DNA of 64,000 nt from Paralichthys olivaceus (taxonomy: Eukaryota > Chordata > Actinopteri > Pleuronectiformes > Paralichthyidae): positions 5,738,001 to 5,802,000 of the forward strand of contig NC_091114.1 in NCBI RefSeq assembly GCF_024713975.1. Direction: 5' to 3'. Under the pieces are notes generated by a model. It saw only the letters and a program-made list of their open reading frames with translations. It was not told the origin of the DNA and did no database searches. Of the stretch, positions 61,046 through 64,000 are shown piece by piece; the stretch's first letter is position 1; each line of letters begins with the position of its first letter. A program made the position numbers and the translations under genes.

Positions 61046-63030
61046 TCACTTTCAGGGAGAGCCACAGAGGAGGGCTCCCTCTCCCAGGACGGGCAGACTT
61101 GCAATGGATGTCACATGTACAGAACAAAGCAACAGAAACAGATTGTACAATTACAATGAAAAACAATGGTTACAGTAGCAGTGGTGGTAATATGTAACAA
61201 TGCTACAATAATAAACAAGTTAATATTAATGTCATGGAATTATGACTAATAGTAATAACAAGAGTGAACGTCAGGCAGGGCCATGGCAGTAGTGGGAAGC
61301 ACGATCCAATACAGGGAGCAGCCATGAACCATGAGAACCTGCTGGACGAGAGAGCACAGAAACTCCAGGGAAGAAGTTTAGTTAGTAACATGCATTAATG
61401 AGACATGTATGTTTAGAGATGGGGATGATAATAGAGAGAGAGGGGGGGGGGGTCCCCCGGCAGTCTAATCCTATAGCAGCATAACTAAGGGCTGACCTGA
61501 GCCAGCCCTAACTATAAGCTCTATCAAAGAGGAAAGTCTTAAGTCTACTCTTAAAAGTGTTGACCGTGTCTGCCTCCCGAAACCAAAATGGTAGTTTGTT
61601 CCACAGAAGAGGAGCCTGATAACTGAAAGCTCTGGCTCCCAATCTACTTTTGGAGACTATGGGAACCACAAGGAACCCAGCATTCTGAGAGCGTAGTGTT
61701 CTGGAGGGGTAGGAGGGTACTATGAGCTCTTTGAGATATGATGGTGCTTGCCCATGAAGAGCTTTGTATGTGAGGAGGATAATTTAAAATTCTATTCTGG
61801 ATTTAACCGGTAGCCAATGTAAAGAAGCCAAAATGGGAGAGATGTGATCTCTGATCTTGGTTCCTGTTAGAACACGTGCAGCAGCATTCTGAATTAGCTG
61901 CAAAGTCCTAAGAGACTTATTGGAGCAACCTGATAACAAAGAGTTGCAATAGTCCAGCCTAGAAGTAACAAATGCATGGACCAGTTTTTCTGCATCCGTT
62001 TCAGAAACAATGCGTCGATGTTACGTAAGTGGAAGAAAGCAGTCTTTGAAATTTGATTTATATGGACATTAAAGGAAAGGTCCTGATCAAAAACAACTCA
62101 GAGATTCTTAATGGTGGAGCTGGAGGCCAGGGTGATCCCGTCTAAAGTAACTACGTCTCTAGAAAGAGAGTTTCTGAGGTTTTTGGGTTCAATTACAAGA
62201 ACTTCAGTCTTGTCTGAATTTAGCATCAGAAAATTGTAGGTCTTCCAACTTTTTATATTCTTAAGACATTCTTGAAGTTTAATTAACTGATTGGTTTCAT
62301 CACGCTTGATCGATAAGTATAATTGGGTGTCATCATCATAAAAATGAAAATTAATGGAGTGATTCCTAATAGTGTTCCCAAAAGGAATCATATATAAACT
62401 GAATAGAAGTGGTCCTAACACAGAACCTTGTGGGACTCCGTGACAAACTTTGGTATGTACGGAGGATTCATCATTGATATGAACAAACTGAGATTAATCT
62501 AAAAAATAGGACTTAAACCAGCTTAAGGCGGTTCCTTTGATGCCAATTTGATGTTCCAGTCTCTGTAAAAGAATTTGATGGTCAATGGTGTCGAATGCAG
62601 CACTGAGATCTAACAAGACAAGTTCAGAGATGAGTCCTTTGTCTGAAGCCATTAGGAGGTCATTTGTAACTTTGACTAGTGCAGTCTCTGTGCTATGATG
62701 CACTCTAAATCCTGACTGAAAATCCTCAAATAAACTGTTCTTATGGAGAAAGTCACGCAGCTGATTGGCTACAGCTTTCTCAAGGATCTTCGAGAGAAAG
62801 GGAAGATTTGATATTGGTCTGTAATTGGCTAAAACCTCTGGATCTAGAGTGGACTTTTTAAGTAGAGGTTGAATTACAGCTACTTTAAAGGACTGTGGTA
62901 CAAATCCTGATAATAAAGACAGATGAATCATAGTCAAAAAAGAAGGGCTAACTAGAGGTAGAACATCCTTGAGCAGCCTGGTTGGGATGGGGTCTAAGAG
63001 ACAGGTGGATGGCTTTGATGAAGAAATTAA
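61046..63030 (-). mobile_element. L2-clade LINE, 5'-truncated, reverse transcriptase remnant
   Basis: The minus-strand frames show RT motifs in order: [47 protein letters not shown] (62937-62494), then [10 protein letters not shown] and [10 protein letters not shown] (62421-62098). The C-terminal part runs on to about 61.5 kb (LDYCNSLLSG, LQLIQNAAARVL, LHWLPVKSRIEFK, RLKTFLFDRAYS in broken frames). A 3' UTR with TGGCTCTCCCTGAAAG lies near 61.06 kb. The usual YADD is YDDD here. Premature stops and frame changes separate the blocks, and the endonuclease domain is absent, so it is dead. The order and sequence fit L2/CR1 rather than L1 or RTE. Confidence 0.85.
61441..61452. repeat. Short G tract in the LINE 3' region
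   Basis: A G run following gagagagag; a simple repeat within the LINE 3' region. Confidence 0.6.
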
Positions 63031-63375
63031 TGAAATCTCATGGTTTAGATAGAAAACCTTTTACTGCTGGTGCAGCAGTACAGCAGAGAGAGACTTCCGT
63101 GTGACTGTGTGTTTAATTAATAACGTCAGTCATAGGTCACAGCAAAAAAGACAGTGAAAATACTTTTACCACCGTTTCCATGTCTGTTGAATATGTCACA
63201 AATATGAATATTTGCAACACTTCCTGTTCCTGTTTCAAAGTAAAACACACTATCTCTCTGTCGACTGAATCCATTCATTTGTTTTAACAAGGTTTATATT
63301 GTTATTATTGTAGCACAGGAAGATGCACAGCTTCATATCATAGTGTTCTGGCATTTAGTTGAGAAGGAACCTTCT
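63031..63375. other. Type-3 upstream remnant and U19 3' spacer
   Basis: From 63031 the sequence matches 11653-11990, 18316-18650 and 37430-37760. The LINE boundary falls exactly at the ATGAGATTTCA of the type-3 leader, so the leader itself is gone. The TATA-like sequence reads CTATCTAAAC here. No gene is seen. Confidence 0.55.
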
Positions 63376-63770
63376 TTTATTCAAGGAAATACAGACGTCA
63401 TCACCTCACGTAGCAGCTTCTCAGCAGACACACTCCCTACGTGAACACACAGCAGATCAATGACGCAGCCGTCACTCGCTGCACACACACACAGACGGAG
63501 CCACAAACTTTCATTACATGAAGTTTAATCATTGTTTTCCAACTGTCATCGTCAAAGTGTCAAACCAACAAAGACCAACAGCAACTGTCCAAACATTGCC
63601 CCCCCCCCCCCACACGTTGTTGTTGTATTTGATCATTAATCACAAAAAAAGCAACATTTATATTTGGAAAAAGGATAAAAAAGCATAATAGACCAGAATC
63701 ATGCTCCACCACTAAAGAGAGACTGAGAAATCCCACATCTCAAACAAAGACGGTTGTAAAACACACAATT

Positions 63771-64000
63771 CTACAGTTTAACACCTGAGTACACACATTC
63801 ATCCCTGGTGTTGTCCCTCTGTCGTCTTGATCTGCTGGCCACTTTCACATTTAACGCAGCGTAATGGAGGCCATCTGCATCTTGGTTGCCCTAGAAACGA
63901 CATATAAGTACATCAAGATGGCTCCTGATGAAAAACGTATTTGTTGTGGAATGTAAATTTCACACTAAAATTATTATATTTACCTCTGCATTTGTTGTGG
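63771..64000 (-). CDS. nitr: U19: NITR-like gene, tail A 3' end (partial)
   Basis: Last exon 63771-63890 (GNQDADGLHYAALN...VYSGVKL-type, with normal acceptor TTTCTAG) and the first part of the short cytoplasmic exon from 63984 to the window end. The TM, V-I and leader exons must lie to the right of the window. AATAAA (minus) lies at 63376-63381. The tail looks intact; whether the gene is whole cannot be seen. Confidence 0.8.

Noticed and set aside
1-64000. Immunoglobulin or T-cell receptor locus
   Set aside because: Each V is followed in the same exon by an I domain, then TM and ITIM exons, with no separate J or C segments.
1-64000. CRISPR-like or other short regular repeat array
   Set aside because: The repeats are kilobase-scale gene duplications in a eukaryotic genome; no short regular repeats with unique spacers occur.

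Overview
The window is eukaryotic, AT-rich and intron-bearing, and almost certainly comes from a teleost fish. It holds a tandem array of novel immune-type receptor (NITR)-like genes, all transcribed from the minus strand. The family call rests on three things. The ectodomain has two Ig domains, a V-type domain followed by an I-type domain. The I domain carries six cysteines and ends in a J-like FGNGTKLDV motif. The better-preserved tails carry ITIM tyrosine motifs. The fish call also rests on L2-clade LINEs and Ty3/gypsy LTR remnants of teleost type.

I number the units U1 to U19 from left to right. The standard gene has five exons with conserved phases: a 58-nt leader, one exon of about 687 nt encoding both Ig domains, a transmembrane (TM) exon, a short cytoplasmic exon, and a last exon with the tyrosine motifs. 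Full-length coding sums to 333-341 codons. Nine genes look complete inside the window: U3, U5, U8, U9, U10, U13, U15, U17 and U18. U1 is open but runs off the left edge, and U19 runs off the right. U2, U7, U14 and U16 share a second, divergent V type with a common frame lesion. U4 and U6 carry a fused double-V exon and lack a convincing signal peptide. U11 is cut by a gypsy-type gag fragment. U12 is only a leader-like remnant. Six orphan copies of an ITIM exon lie between genes.

Four tail types (A, B, C, D) are joined to the ectodomains in different combinations. Tails A and C have a canonical ITIM (LHYAAL or close variants) plus a VYSxV motif. Tail B has only a VYLSV-type tyrosine. Tail D has stops in the TM exon. 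No TM segment has a charged residue in its core, so the intact genes look inhibitory or ITIM-like rather than DAP12-coupled.

The layout reflects repeated segmental duplication with a period of about 6.4-6.7 kb. Positions 1-10.6 kb are repeated in order at 48.1-58.7 kb. I domains and leaders are nearly uniform, whereas the V-domain CDR-like loops differ and appear in reassorted combinations, which suggests gene conversion plus diversification. Inserts mark the duplication history: an L2 3' end present at five homologous sites and absent at four, a solo LTR with a 4-bp target duplication, a composite LINE/LTR/minisatellite cassette in three places, and a 2-kb L2 LINE near the right end. I found no tRNA, rRNA, CRISPR array or bacterial-type feature.
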